Positions 7,889 through 15,619 of a stretch of DNA of 64,000 nt are shown here, piece by piece. The stretch is from positions 1 through 64,000 of the forward strand of contig CBFHJA010000024.1 in assembly GCA_965656085.1 (NCBI GenBank), written 5' to 3'. Position numbers and translations under genes: made by a program. This stretch comes from Aliishimia sp965656085. GTDB lineage: Bacteria; Pseudomonadota; Alphaproteobacteria; Rhodobacterales; Rhodobacteraceae. Below the pieces are notes generated by a model. That model was given only the letters and a program-made list of their open reading frames with translations. It ran no database searches and was not told the origin of the DNA. Within the stretch, counting starts at the first letter, position 1. The number at the start of each line of letters is the position of its first letter.

Positions 7889-8500
7889 TCAGTGCGCGAC
7901 GCTGCGGCGGGCGCGGCGGGCCAGAAGGCCGAAAGCGCCAAGGCCCGCGAGCAGCATCGGCAGACCGGCGGGCAGCGGAACCGGGGCGGCGGCGCTGCCG
8001 GTGTTCAGGACGATCCGGTCGTCATTGTGGCTCGTTAGGATTTTGGTCACGGACAGCCCATCCTGAATGCCTAGGCTGTCGAGGGTTTGTCCGGCGAAGG
8101 TCATGGACCCGGAAATCAGGTCCCCGGCCACGTAGCCCCGGGGCAGGTAAAGCCGGGTGTTGAGATAGCCGAACGTGCTTCCGGAATTGCTAGTGGCCGT
8201 GGCAGCACCGCCCGGGCCGAAACCGACAAAGCCGCCCCCGTTGGCGAAGGCTTCATAACCGTTGATGAAGCTCCGAAACCAAGCGTTTCCGCCCGTAACG
8301 AGATCGGCCCGGGTCGAGGTAATGCTGGTGGCGCGGAGCAAGCTGCGATCCACGTCGATGGTGCCGTTATAGCGGGCCACGACATCGTTTCCTTCCTCGG
8401 TGATATTGATCGTGACGACCGCGTCGGCCGGGGCGGTGGTCATTAGCAGGGACAGGGCGCAAAGACCGCTGGCGAGGATGGTTTTGATACGGTTGTTCAT
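7889..8500 (-). CDS. VPLPA-CTERM sorting domain protein, exported
   Basis: The protein has 203 residues. It has an N-terminal signal peptide (MNNRIKTILASGLCALSLL, cleavage near APADA). It ends with the sorting signal VPLPAGLPMLLAGLGAFGLL followed by an Arg cluster: the VPLPA tripartite form handled by the XrtD class of exosortase. The middle is Gly/Thr/Asn-rich without a catalytic motif I recognise. Such proteins are cut at the tag and delivered to the envelope or an extracellular matrix. No exosortase gene is in the window. The gene stands alone, with its own terminator. Confidence 0.85.
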   Translation of the reverse strand: MNNRIKTILASGLCALSLLMTTAPADAVVTINITEEGNDVVARYNGTIDVDRSLLRATSITSTRADLVTGGNAWFRSFINGYEAFANGGGFVGFGPGGAATATSNSGSTFGYLNTRLYLPRGYVAGDLISGSMTFAGQTLDSLGIQDGLSVTKILTSHNDDRIVLNTGSAAAPVPLPAGLPMLLAGLGAFGLLARRARRSVAH

Positions 8501-8657
8501 GGCGTGTCTCCCAAGTCAAATTGTTTTTCTGCGCCACTCACCAACGGGCGAAAGCGCCGGTCCCGGACTGTTTTAGCCGGATCGCATAAGCCCGGGGTGT
8601 TTCCATGATTCGCTATATGGGTCAACCGCTTGGCCGAAATCTCACGTATCGCGGGAG

Positions 8658-10145
8658 TTACGCGCTTTGGGCTGCTGCGACCGCGCGTTTCCAGGCGGCG
8701 TATTTGGCCTCGCGGGTGGTCTCATCCATGGCCGGGGTGAAGCTGCGATCTGCCGACCATGTCTTGGCGAAGGCCTCGGGGCCGGGCAGAACGCCCGCGT
8801 GGCGACCGGCGAGCCACGCCGCGCCGAGGGCGGTGGTTTCCAGCACCTTCGGGCGGTCCACCGGCGCGCCGAGAATGTCGGAGAGGAACTGCATCGTCCA
8901 ATCGGACGCGCTCATGCCGCCATCGACGCGCAGGATGTTGTCGCCGGACGCCTCGGCCCAATCCGCGCGCATCGCCTCAACCAGATCGCGGGTCTGGTAG
9001 CCGACGCTTTCGAGGGCCGCGCGGGCGAATTCAGCGGGGCCGGTGCTCCGGGTCAGACCGAACACCGCGCCGCGCACATCGGCGTTCCAATAGGGCGCGC
9101 CGAGGCCGGTGAAGGCCGGGACCATCACCACGGGTTGGCCCGGGTCGGAGGTCTCCGCCATGGGGCCGGTCTGGGCGGCGTCGTCGATCAGCTTCAGCCC
9201 GTCGCGCAGCCATTGCACCACCGCGCCGGCGATGAAGATCGACCCTTCGAGCGCGTAGGTGCGCTCTCCGTCCAGTTGGTAGGCGATAGTGGTCAGAAGC
9301 TTGTTTTCGGAGCGCACCGGCGTGGTCCCGGTGTTCAGGAGGGCAAAGCAGCCTGTGCCGTAGGTGGATTTGAGCATCCCCGGCTGGAAGCAGGCCTGCC
9401 CGATAGTCGCCGCCTGCTGGTCGCCCGCGACGCCGCCGATCTCGATGGGGGCGCCGAAGAGCGTGGCCTCGGTCTGGCCGAAATCGGCGGCGCAGTCGCG
9501 GACCTCGGGGAGCATGGACCGGGGCACGTTCAGAAGGGCGCAAATCTCCTCGGACCATGTGCCAGTGTGGATGTCGAAGAGCATGGTGCGGGCGGCGTTG
9601 GTGGCGTCCGTGGCGTGGACCCTGCCGCCCGTCAGGTGCCAGATCAGGTAGCTGTCCACGGTGCCGAAGAGCAACTCGCCCGCCTCGGCGCGGGCGCGGG
9701 CGCCGTCCACGTTGTCCAATATCCACGCCAGCTTGGTGGACGAGAAATACGGGTCGAGCAGCAGGCCGGTGGTGCGTTGGATGAGGTCCTCGTGGCCCGC
9801 CTCGCGGAGTGTGCGGCAGGTCTCGGCGGTGCGGCGGTCCTGCCAGACGATGGCGTTGTGGACCGGCGCGCCGGTGCTGCGGTCCCAGACCACGGTGGTT
9901 TCGCGCTGGTTGGTGATGCCCAGCCCGGCGATCTGCGCGGCGGTCAGCCCGGCGCTGGCGATGGCCTGCCGGCAGGTGCGCAGGCTCGTGTCCAGAAGGT
10001 CCTGCGGGGCATGCTCGACCCAGCCGGGTTTGGGATAGTGTTGTGCGAATTCCTCCTGCGCGGTGGCGACAGGGGTCAGGGTCTCGTCGAACACGATGGC
10101 GCGGGTCGAAGTCGTCCCCTGATCGAGCGCGAGGATATGTGTCAT
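8658..10145 (-). CDS. glpK: Glycerol kinase
   Basis: This enzyme phosphorylates glycerol with ATP to sn-glycerol 3-phosphate in the cytoplasm. The protein has 495 residues, normal for GlpK, and opens with the FGGY-kinase phosphate loop LDQGTTSTRAIVF. Further matches are ITNQRETTVVWD, TYGTGCFALLNTG and the C-terminal RVDGGMSASDW. The ATG at 10145 begins the conserved MTHILALDQG; a longer frame adds unrelated residues. It follows the IsdG-like gene and glpD on the same strand, so the three probably form one glycerol unit under the divergent GlpR. No glycerol facilitator or ABC importer is in the window. Confidence 0.96.
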   Translation of the reverse strand: MTHILALDQGTTSTRAIVFDETLTPVATAQEEFAQHYPKPGWVEHAPQDLLDTSLRTCRQAIASAGLTAAQIAGLGITNQRETTVVWDRSTGAPVHNAIVWQDRRTAETCRTLREAGHEDLIQRTTGLLLDPYFSSTKLAWILDNVDGARARAEAGELLFGTVDSYLIWHLTGGRVHATDATNAARTMLFDIHTGTWSEEICALLNVPRSMLPEVRDCAADFGQTEATLFGAPIEIGGVAGDQQAATIGQACFQPGMLKSTYGTGCFALLNTGTTPVRSENKLLTTIAYQLDGERTYALEGSIFIAGAVVQWLRDGLKLIDDAAQTGPMAETSDPGQPVVMVPAFTGLGAPYWNADVRGAVFGLTRSTGPAEFARAALESVGYQTRDLVEAMRADWAEASGDNILRVDGGMSASDWTMQFLSDILGAPVDRPKVLETTALGAAWLAGRHAGVLPGPEAFAKTWSADRSFTPAMDETTREAKYAAWKRAVAAAQSA

Positions 10146-10221
10146 GCGGCACCTTTGGTCTGAGCGGTCTGGCCTGCCATGAAAGACCGCACGCGGGCCG
10201 GATGCAAGGGCAGGGCGGCGC

Positions 10222-10551
10222 TCAGGCCGCGCCGTCCTTGGCGATATGCTGGATCGCGGTGAAGCCCTCGAAGACCGGGGTGCCTTCGTAGAGCGGCCGC
10301 GTGTCGCCCGCCTTGGCATGGGACATGCGGAACTGGTCCGAGCGGGTCCATGCGAGGAACGCTGCCTCGCTTTCCCAGACCGTGTGCGAGGCATAGAGGA
10401 TCGTGCCGTCCTCGCGCGGGGCGGTCTTGAGCATGTGGAACTCCACGAAGCCGTCGAGCTCGGTCAGGTGGCTGTTGCGGGCCAGCCAGATGGCCTCGAA
10501 CGCCTCGGCATTCTCGGTGCGGACTGAAAAGCGGTTCATTGCCAGATACAT
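10222..10551 (-). CDS. IsdG-like / antibiotic biosynthesis monooxygenase-fold protein
   Basis: The protein has 109 residues with the ferredoxin-like ABM fold. It keeps the three residues that define IsdG/IsdI haem-degrading monooxygenases: N6, W68 and H78 (N7, W67, H77 in IsdG), in the contexts MNRF, TVWES and RMSHA. The size and spacing agree with that family, so cleavage of haem is a real possibility. The first ATG follows AGGGAG at a good distance. It sits between glpD and glpK on the same strand, an odd place for a haem oxygenase. It could instead be a small quinol or detoxifying monooxygenase of the same fold. Confidence 0.75.
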   Translation of the reverse strand: MYLAMNRFSVRTENAEAFEAIWLARNSHLTELDGFVEFHMLKTAPREDGTILYASHTVWESEAAFLAWTRSDQFRMSHAKAGDTRPLYEGTPVFEGFTAIQHIAKDGAA

Positions 10552-10624
10552 CTCTGTCTCCCTGTCCTGTGATTTATGCCGCAGTGGAACAGGCGCGGGG
10601 CCTGCCTGTCAAACCGCATCGGGG

Positions 10625-12202
10625 TCAGGCCGCTTGCGAGGCTTCGACCGGGGCGCTTTTGGCGAACCACTCGGCGACCGCGTCGCGCTCGGCCTCCGTC
10701 ATGTGCAGCCCCAGCTTGCTGCGCCGCCAGAGCGCGTCCTCGGCGGTGCGGGCGTATTCGCGAGTGACCATCCAGCGCAGTTCGGCCTCGGTGAGGGTCG
10801 CGCCGAACTCCTCGCCGAGATCGGCGGCGGTTTGGGCATCGCCGAGGATCATCCGGGCCTCGGTGCCATAGGCGCGGATCAGGCGCTGCGCCCAGCGGGG
10901 AGTGAGGAACGGGTAGTCCGCGATCAGACCCTCGGCCAGCGCACCTGCCCCGCCGATCTCGAAATCGCCGCCCGGCAAGGGCACGCCTGCCGTCCATGCC
11001 TCGGGTAGGGCTGGGAAGACCGCGGCGAGCTTGTCCACAGCGCTCTCAGCCAGCTTGCGGTAGGTGGTGATCTTGCCGCCGAAGACATGCAGGGCCGGGG
11101 CGGTCTCGGGATCGCTCAGGACCAGTTCGTAGTCGCGTGTCGCCGAGGCCGCCGCGCCCGTGCCCGCGTCGCGCAGGGGACGCAGGCCCGCGTAGCTGTG
11201 GAGGATATCGGCGGGGGTCAGCTGGGTCTTGAAGTAGCCGTTGACGAAATTCAGCATGTAGTCGCGCTCTGCCTCGGTGCAGGTGGCGGGCGTGTCAGGG
11301 TCCGTGTGGTCGGCATCGGTGGTGCCGATCAGGGTGAAGTCCTGCTCATAGGGGATCGCGAAGCAGATGCGACCATCGGTGCCTTGGAGGAAATACGCCT
11401 TGTCGTGGTCCCACAGGCGGCGGGTGAGGATGTGGCTGCCGCGCACGAGGCGGATGTGGCCGGGTGTGTCGCTGGCGAGCGGGCCGGAGAGGACCTGCGC
11501 GACCCATGGGCCTGCGGCGTTGACGAGGGCCTTGGCGGTGAGGGTTTTGGAGCCGGTTTCGGTGTCGAGCGTGACGGTCCAGCCTTGCGGGCCATGGGTG
11601 GCGGCGGTGAGCTTGTGGCGGGTGAGGATCGCGGCTCCGCGCGCTGCGGCGTCGCGGGCGTTGAGGGCGACGAGGCGGGCGTCATCGACCCAGCCGTCGG
11701 AATACTCGAAGGCTTTGGTGTAACGGTCCTGCAGGGGGCCGCCTTCCGGGGCGGTGCTGAGGTCGAGCCGGGTGGTGCCGGGCAGGAACTGGCGGCCCGC
11801 GAGGCTGTCATAGAGGGCAAGGCCGAGGCGGATGACCCATGCGGGGCGGCGACCCCGGAGCCATGGCATCGCGCGGCCGAGCCAGCGGGCGGCGGGGGTG
11901 GTGACGTCGAAGCGTTGGGCCTTGTGGTAGGGCAGCACGAAGCGCATGGGCCACGCGATATGGGGCATGGCGCGGAGCAGTGTTTCGCGCTCGCGCAGGG
12001 CTTCGCGGACGAGGCGGAATTCGAAATATTCGAGATAGCGCAACCCGCCATGGAAGAGCTTGGTGGAGGCCGAGGAGGTGCCGCTGGCCAGATCGCCTTG
12101 CTCAATGACGGCGAGTTCGAGGCCGCGCCCGGCGGCGTCGCGGGCAATGCCGCAGCCGTTCACGCCGCCGCCGATGACGATGAGTTCGAAGTCGTTGGGC
12201 AT
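10625..12202 (-). CDS. glpD: Aerobic glycerol-3-phosphate dehydrogenase
   Basis: This membrane-associated FAD enzyme oxidises glycerol 3-phosphate to dihydroxyacetone phosphate and passes electrons to quinone. The protein has 525 residues. The N-terminal FAD loop is IGGGVNGCGIARDAAGRG, followed by the family signature GTSSASTKLFHGGLRYLE. The substrate domain contains GTTDADH and GGKITTYRKLAE, then the C-terminal capping domain. The ATG at 12202 was chosen because it begins MPNDFELIVIGGG; upstream in-frame residues have no similarity. It is transcribed away from glpR across a 137-bp gap that holds GlpR-type operator repeats. Confidence 0.96.
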   Translation of the reverse strand: MPNDFELIVIGGGVNGCGIARDAAGRGLELAVIEQGDLASGTSSASTKLFHGGLRYLEYFEFRLVREALRERETLLRAMPHIAWPMRFVLPYHKAQRFDVTTPAARWLGRAMPWLRGRRPAWVIRLGLALYDSLAGRQFLPGTTRLDLSTAPEGGPLQDRYTKAFEYSDGWVDDARLVALNARDAAARGAAILTRHKLTAATHGPQGWTVTLDTETGSKTLTAKALVNAAGPWVAQVLSGPLASDTPGHIRLVRGSHILTRRLWDHDKAYFLQGTDGRICFAIPYEQDFTLIGTTDADHTDPDTPATCTEAERDYMLNFVNGYFKTQLTPADILHSYAGLRPLRDAGTGAAASATRDYELVLSDPETAPALHVFGGKITTYRKLAESAVDKLAAVFPALPEAWTAGVPLPGGDFEIGGAGALAEGLIADYPFLTPRWAQRLIRAYGTEARMILGDAQTAADLGEEFGATLTEAELRWMVTREYARTAEDALWRRSKLGLHMTEAERDAVAEWFAKSAPVEASQAA

Positions 12203-12272
12203 GTTTGGCCCCTTGGATAGGTGTTTCGCTTTGAGGGCTCTATGCCGGATTCGCGGCAAAGAGGAAAGTATT

Positions 12273-12333
12273 TTGCTTTCGTTTGCTTTCGTTTTACGGC
12301 AGAATATCACGTAAACCACGCGAAACGAAAGCG
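12273..12333. promoter_or_regulatory. Putative GlpR operators in the glpD-glpR gap
   Basis: A direct repeat of GCTTTCGTTT occurs at 12275-12294. An inverted partner, CGAAACGAAAGCG, lies at 12321-12333. TTTCGTTT repeats are typical DeoR/GlpR-family operators. The position between the divergent starts suits autorepression and control of glpD. Confidence 0.55.
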
Positions 12334-12339
12334 CGCGCC

Positions 12340-13098
12340 ATGACCCAAGCCCTGCGCCACCCGGAAATCCTCGCCCGCGCCCGTGCGGACGGGACCGTGA
12401 CCGTGGACGCGCTCGCCGCCGCGCTCGGGGTCTCGGCGCAGACCATCCGCAAGGATCTCGCCGATCTCGCTGAGGCCGGGCATCTGGAGCGGGTGCATGG
12501 CGGGGCGGTGCTGGCCTCTGGGACGCGCAACATCGAATACGAGGAACGACGGGCGCTGAACCGGGCCGCGAAGGCGCGGATCGCGCGGGCGGTGGCGGGG
12601 CTGGTGCCGGACAATGCCTCGCTGTTTCTCAATATCGGCACGACGACTGAGGCGGTGGCCGAAGCGCTGTGCGATCACACGGGGCTGCTCGTCGTGACGA
12701 ACAATCTCAACGTCGCGCAAATCCTGTCGGGGCAGGAGGGGTGCGAGGTGATCGTGACGGGCGGGCAGCTCCGCCGCGCCGATAACGGGCTGGTAGGGCC
12801 TCTGGCGCGGGCGACGGTGGAGGAATTCCGGCTCGATCTGGCGGTGATCGGGTGCTCAGCGCTCAGTGCGGAAGGAGACTTGCTCGATTTCGACGCCGCC
12901 GAGGTCGAGGTCAGCCGGGCGATCCTTGCGCAGGTGGGCCGGGTGATCCTTGCGGCGGACGGCTCGAAATTCGAGCGCAGCGCGCCGATGCGGATTGGCG
13001 GTTTGGGGGCGATCGACGCGGTGGTGACGGATCGGGCGGTGCCGGGGGTGTTTGCAGAAGCGGCACGGGCGTCCGGGGTGGAGGTGGTGGTCACGTAG
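12340..13098 (+). CDS. glpR: DeoR-family glycerol operon repressor
   Basis: The protein has 252 residues. The N-terminal winged helix-turn-helix reads VDALAAALGVSAQTIRKDLADL and is followed by the DeoR signature VHGGAV. The C-terminal DeoRC sugar-phosphate sensor domain includes NIGTTTEAVAEAL and AADGSKF. GlpR proteins release DNA when glycerol 3-phosphate is present. The ATG at 12340 gives the usual short N-terminus (MTQALRHPEIL); a longer frame from 12283 would overlap the operator repeats. It is divergent from glpD. Assignment to GlpR rather than another DeoR member rests on this position. Confidence 0.85.
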   Translation: MTQALRHPEILARARADGTVTVDALAAALGVSAQTIRKDLADLAEAGHLERVHGGAVLASGTRNIEYEERRALNRAAKARIARAVAGLVPDNASLFLNIGTTTEAVAEALCDHTGLLVVTNNLNVAQILSGQEGCEVIVTGGQLRRADNGLVGPLARATVEEFRLDLAVIGCSALSAEGDLLDFDAAEVEVSRAILAQVGRVILAADGSKFERSAPMRIGGLGAIDAVVTDRAVPGVFAEAARASGVEVVVT

Positions 13099-13163
13099 GG
13101 TGGGCAATCTGCCCACCATGCCGCCATGTTACCGGGTTAAGGTGGGCAAATTGCCCACCCTAC
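13096..13163. repeat. Two facing GGGCAA-type palindromes
   Basis: GGTGGGCAATCTGCCCACC (about 13099-13118) and GGTGGGCAAATTGCCCACC (13141-13160) together form a larger inverted repeat bounded by TAGGG and CCCTA. It lies between the convergent glpR and bchJ and overlaps both stop codons, so it may act as a two-way terminator. Confidence 0.65.
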
Positions 13164-13705
13164 ATGGGGCTCGCTGCCCGGATCGTGATCTCGAAGCGGC
13201 AGGTGTCGCCGCCCTGACAGGCGCAGGTCACTTCGCGGCAGCGACAGCCCCGGTGCACCAGTTTGCGGTAGAGCCGTTCGAAGACCGCCGCGTGCCAATG
13301 GCACATGGGCGCGCTGTCCTGCTCGCCCCGGATCAGGGGGTTGTCTTTGATCTCGAAGCGCCACGGGCCGTCCGTGGCAAAGCTGCCGGAGCCCGCGAAG
13401 GTCCACGCATGCTGGGTGATCGCCTTCGACAGAAGCCGCGCCGAGGCCCATGCGGGCAGGGCCTTCAGCAGGCTCTGGGCAGGCTTGGGGATGCGGTGCG
13501 CCATGATGTAGTTCGCCGTCTGCCAGCCCGCCTCATGGGACAGGCGCGGGGCCATGTCCGGCTCTTCGACGCGCAATTGGTGGTGCAGGCGCGCGGCCTC
13601 GGTCTCGGGGATCATCTCCAGCCCGGTGGGCATGGTGAACACGCCCGCCCGCGCCATCATCTCGCGCACCCGGTCCGGCCCGCCGACCCGTTCGAGGATC
13701 GGCAC
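13160..13705 (-). CDS. bchJ: Bacteriochlorophyll biosynthesis V4R-domain protein BchJ
   Basis: BchJ was first described as a 4-vinyl reductase and is now thought to help move or hold bacteriochlorophyll intermediates. The 181-residue form here carries the V4R domain, with cysteines in GCRCREVTCACQGGDTC near the C-terminus. The start is unclear. Similarity to BchJ seems to continue upstream in frame through GLIGPNAILQLV up to roughly 13768, yet the first ATG/GTG/TTG codon is the GTG at 13705. No canonical start is found between that GTG and an upstream in-frame TGA inside bchE. It lies directly downstream of bchE. Confidence 0.8.
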   Translation of the reverse strand: MPILERVGGPDRVREMMARAGVFTMPTGLEMIPETEAARLHHQLRVEEPDMAPRLSHEAGWQTANYIMAHRIPKPAQSLLKALPAWASARLLSKAITQHAWTFAGSGSFATDGPWRFEIKDNPLIRGEQDSAPMCHWHAAVFERLYRKLVHRGCRCREVTCACQGGDTCRFEITIRAASPM

Positions 13706-13775
13706 CAGTTGCAGGATCGCGTTGGGGCCAATCAGGCCCTCCGTTGCGGCCTCATATGTCTGGCTGCGGACGTCT

Positions 13776-15440
13776 TCAGGCGTCCTCCATTTGCTGATCG
13801 CCCCCGCCGCAGGCCTTCACTTGCGCGCCATTGGGCATCTTGAAATCCGCCTTGCGCTCGGTGCTGCGCTCTTTCATCTGCGCGCGCACCGCCTCGCGGC
13901 GCTCCTTGGCCGCCGCTGCCTTGTCGGCGGAGGCCTCCCAGTCATCAAGCTGCGCTTCGGCCAGTTGGCGGGTCTCGTCGAAGTGGAAATCGAGCTTGTG
14001 CTTGGATTGCGGCCCGGTATAGCCGACCTTGCCCAGATCGTAGAATGTCCGGCCCACGCCCGCCTTGAGGAAGGCATAGAGGCAGCCGAGCAGGTAGCGC
14101 CGCCGGAAGCCGGTGCCGCGCCACGGGTAGTGGAACAGCGCCTTTTTCATGTAGAAGCGGCGGTAGTTGTTCATCACCCCGTCCAAAAGTTCGCCGCGCT
14201 CCATCGCTGCGGGCTTCATGATTGGCGTGACGAAATTGTAGCGGGAGAAGTCGAACACTTCGACCTGATCCTTGAGTTCCTGGAACAGCGGCGTGAACGG
14301 CCACGGCGTGTACATCGACCAGTTCGCCAGATCGGGCTGCCAGTCCCATGCCATCTGGTAGGTCTCTTCGAGCGTCTCGGGGGTCTCGTTGTCGAGGCCG
14401 ACGATGAACTGGGCCTCCACGAGGATATCGGCGTCGCGGAGCAGGCGGATCGCCTCCTTGTTCTCCTCGACCTTGGTTTCCTTGTTGAACACGTCGAGCT
14501 TCATCTGCGCCGCCGCCTCGGTGCCTAGCGACACGTGCACCAGCCCGGCCTTGCGGTAGAATTTCAGCAGGTCCTTGTCGCGGTAGATGTCCGTCACGCG
14601 GGTGTTGATGCCCCATTTCACACGTTTGGGCAGGCCCCGGTCGATCAGTTCCTGACAGAAGGCCACGAATTTCTTCTTGTTGATGGTCGGCTCTTCGTCG
14701 GCGAGGATGAAGAAGCCGACACCGTGATTTTCGACCAGATCTTCGATCTCATCCACGACGTCTTTGGGGTCGCGCACGCGGTAGTCGCGCCAGAATTTCC
14801 ACTGCGAGCAGAACGAGCAGGTGAACGGGCAACCGCGCGCGAGGTTGGGGATCGCGACGCGGGTGCCGAGGGGGATGTAGATATACTTGTCCCATTCGAG
14901 CACCGACCAGTCGGGCTTGATGGATCTGAGGTCTTTCACGGTGGAGGCCGCCGGGGTGGCGACGATCTCATCGCCGTCGAGGAAGGCCAGACCCTTGATC
15001 TTGCGCTTGTCGGCGGGCCAGCGGCCCTCGGAAATCGCGGTCATCAGTTCGGTGCAAATCTCCTCGCCTTCGCCGCGCACGATCACGTCGACCCATGGGG
15101 CCTCGGAGAGCACTTGCTTGAACATGAAGGTCGCGTGCACGCCGCCGAGCATCCGCACGGCCTGCGGGGCGGCTTCTTGCGCGAGTTTCAGGACCTGTTC
15201 GGCGACGTAGATCGACGGGGTGATCGCGGTGACGCCCACGACGTCGGGTTGCAGCCGGTCGATCTCGGCGCGCAGGGTGTCGTCGTCGATATTGTCGGTC
15301 ATCGCGTCGACGAAGTGAATGTCGTCAAAGCCCGCCCGGCGCAGGTGGCCGCTCAGGTAGGCGACCCATGCGGGGGGCCATGTGCCGGCGATTTCGGCCC
15401 CGCCGGAGCGATAATTCGGGTGTACAAAGAGAATACGCAT
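13776..15440 (-). CDS. bchE: Anaerobic Mg-protoporphyrin IX monomethyl ester cyclase BchE
   Basis: BchE is a radical SAM enzyme that closes ring E of bacteriochlorophyll without oxygen, using a cobalamin cofactor. The protein has 554 residues. The N-terminal B12-binding-type domain opens RILFVHPNYRSGGAEIAGTW. The radical SAM cluster is C204-x3-C208-x2-C211 (GCPFTCSFCS). The tail is Lys/Ala/Glu-rich and ends with a CGGG segment. The ATG at 15440 follows AGGAAGGA. Downstream is bchJ; the rest of the photosynthesis cluster is not in the window, so this pair is detached from it. Upstream are three PpsR-type palindromes and one FnrL-type site. Confidence 0.95.
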   Translation of the reverse strand: MRILFVHPNYRSGGAEIAGTWPPAWVAYLSGHLRRAGFDDIHFVDAMTDNIDDDTLRAEIDRLQPDVVGVTAITPSIYVAEQVLKLAQEAAPQAVRMLGGVHATFMFKQVLSEAPWVDVIVRGEGEEICTELMTAISEGRWPADKRKIKGLAFLDGDEIVATPAASTVKDLRSIKPDWSVLEWDKYIYIPLGTRVAIPNLARGCPFTCSFCSQWKFWRDYRVRDPKDVVDEIEDLVENHGVGFFILADEEPTINKKKFVAFCQELIDRGLPKRVKWGINTRVTDIYRDKDLLKFYRKAGLVHVSLGTEAAAQMKLDVFNKETKVEENKEAIRLLRDADILVEAQFIVGLDNETPETLEETYQMAWDWQPDLANWSMYTPWPFTPLFQELKDQVEVFDFSRYNFVTPIMKPAAMERGELLDGVMNNYRRFYMKKALFHYPWRGTGFRRRYLLGCLYAFLKAGVGRTFYDLGKVGYTGPQSKHKLDFHFDETRQLAEAQLDDWEASADKAAAAKERREAVRAQMKERSTERKADFKMPNGAQVKACGGGDQQMEDA

Positions 15441-15460
15441 GAGTGAGTCCTTCCTGTAGG

Positions 15461-15478
15461 TGTCAGGAATAATAGACA
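15461..15478. promoter_or_regulatory. PpsR/CrtJ-type palindrome 1 upstream of bchE
   Basis: TGTCAGGAATAATAGACA fits TGT-N12-ACA, the binding pattern of the aerobic photosynthesis repressor PpsR/CrtJ. Confidence 0.75.
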
Positions 15479-15484
15479 CTCTGG

Positions 15485-15502
15485 TGTCTTCGCAAATTGA
15501 CA
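15485..15502. promoter_or_regulatory. PpsR/CrtJ-type palindrome 2 upstream of bchE
   Basis: TGTCTTCGCAAATTGACA fits TGT-N12-ACA and begins 24 bases after site 1. Its right half overlaps the FnrL-type site. Confidence 0.75.
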
Positions 15503-15510
15503 CACATCAA
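15497..15510. promoter_or_regulatory. FnrL-type site upstream of bchE
   Basis: TTGACACACATCAA matches the FNR pattern TTGAY-N4-RTCAA in all ten fixed positions. FnrL control of bchE is known in Rhodobacter sphaeroides and would raise expression when oxygen is low. Confidence 0.75.
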
Positions 15511-15528
15511 TGTCCAGACCGCTGGACA
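15511..15528. promoter_or_regulatory. PpsR/CrtJ-type palindrome 3 upstream of bchE
   Basis: TGTCCAGACCGCTGGACA is a near-perfect palindrome fitting TGT-N12-ACA, and directly abuts the FnrL-type site. It begins 26 bases after site 2. Confidence 0.7.
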
Positions 15529-15619
15529 GGCGATTCATGCCCCGTACGCCGGGCAAACCTTCCGTTAACCTTTTCCCGACCAAATGCCTGCCCTAGGCTG
15601 CGCCCAAAGGAGAGATGCC

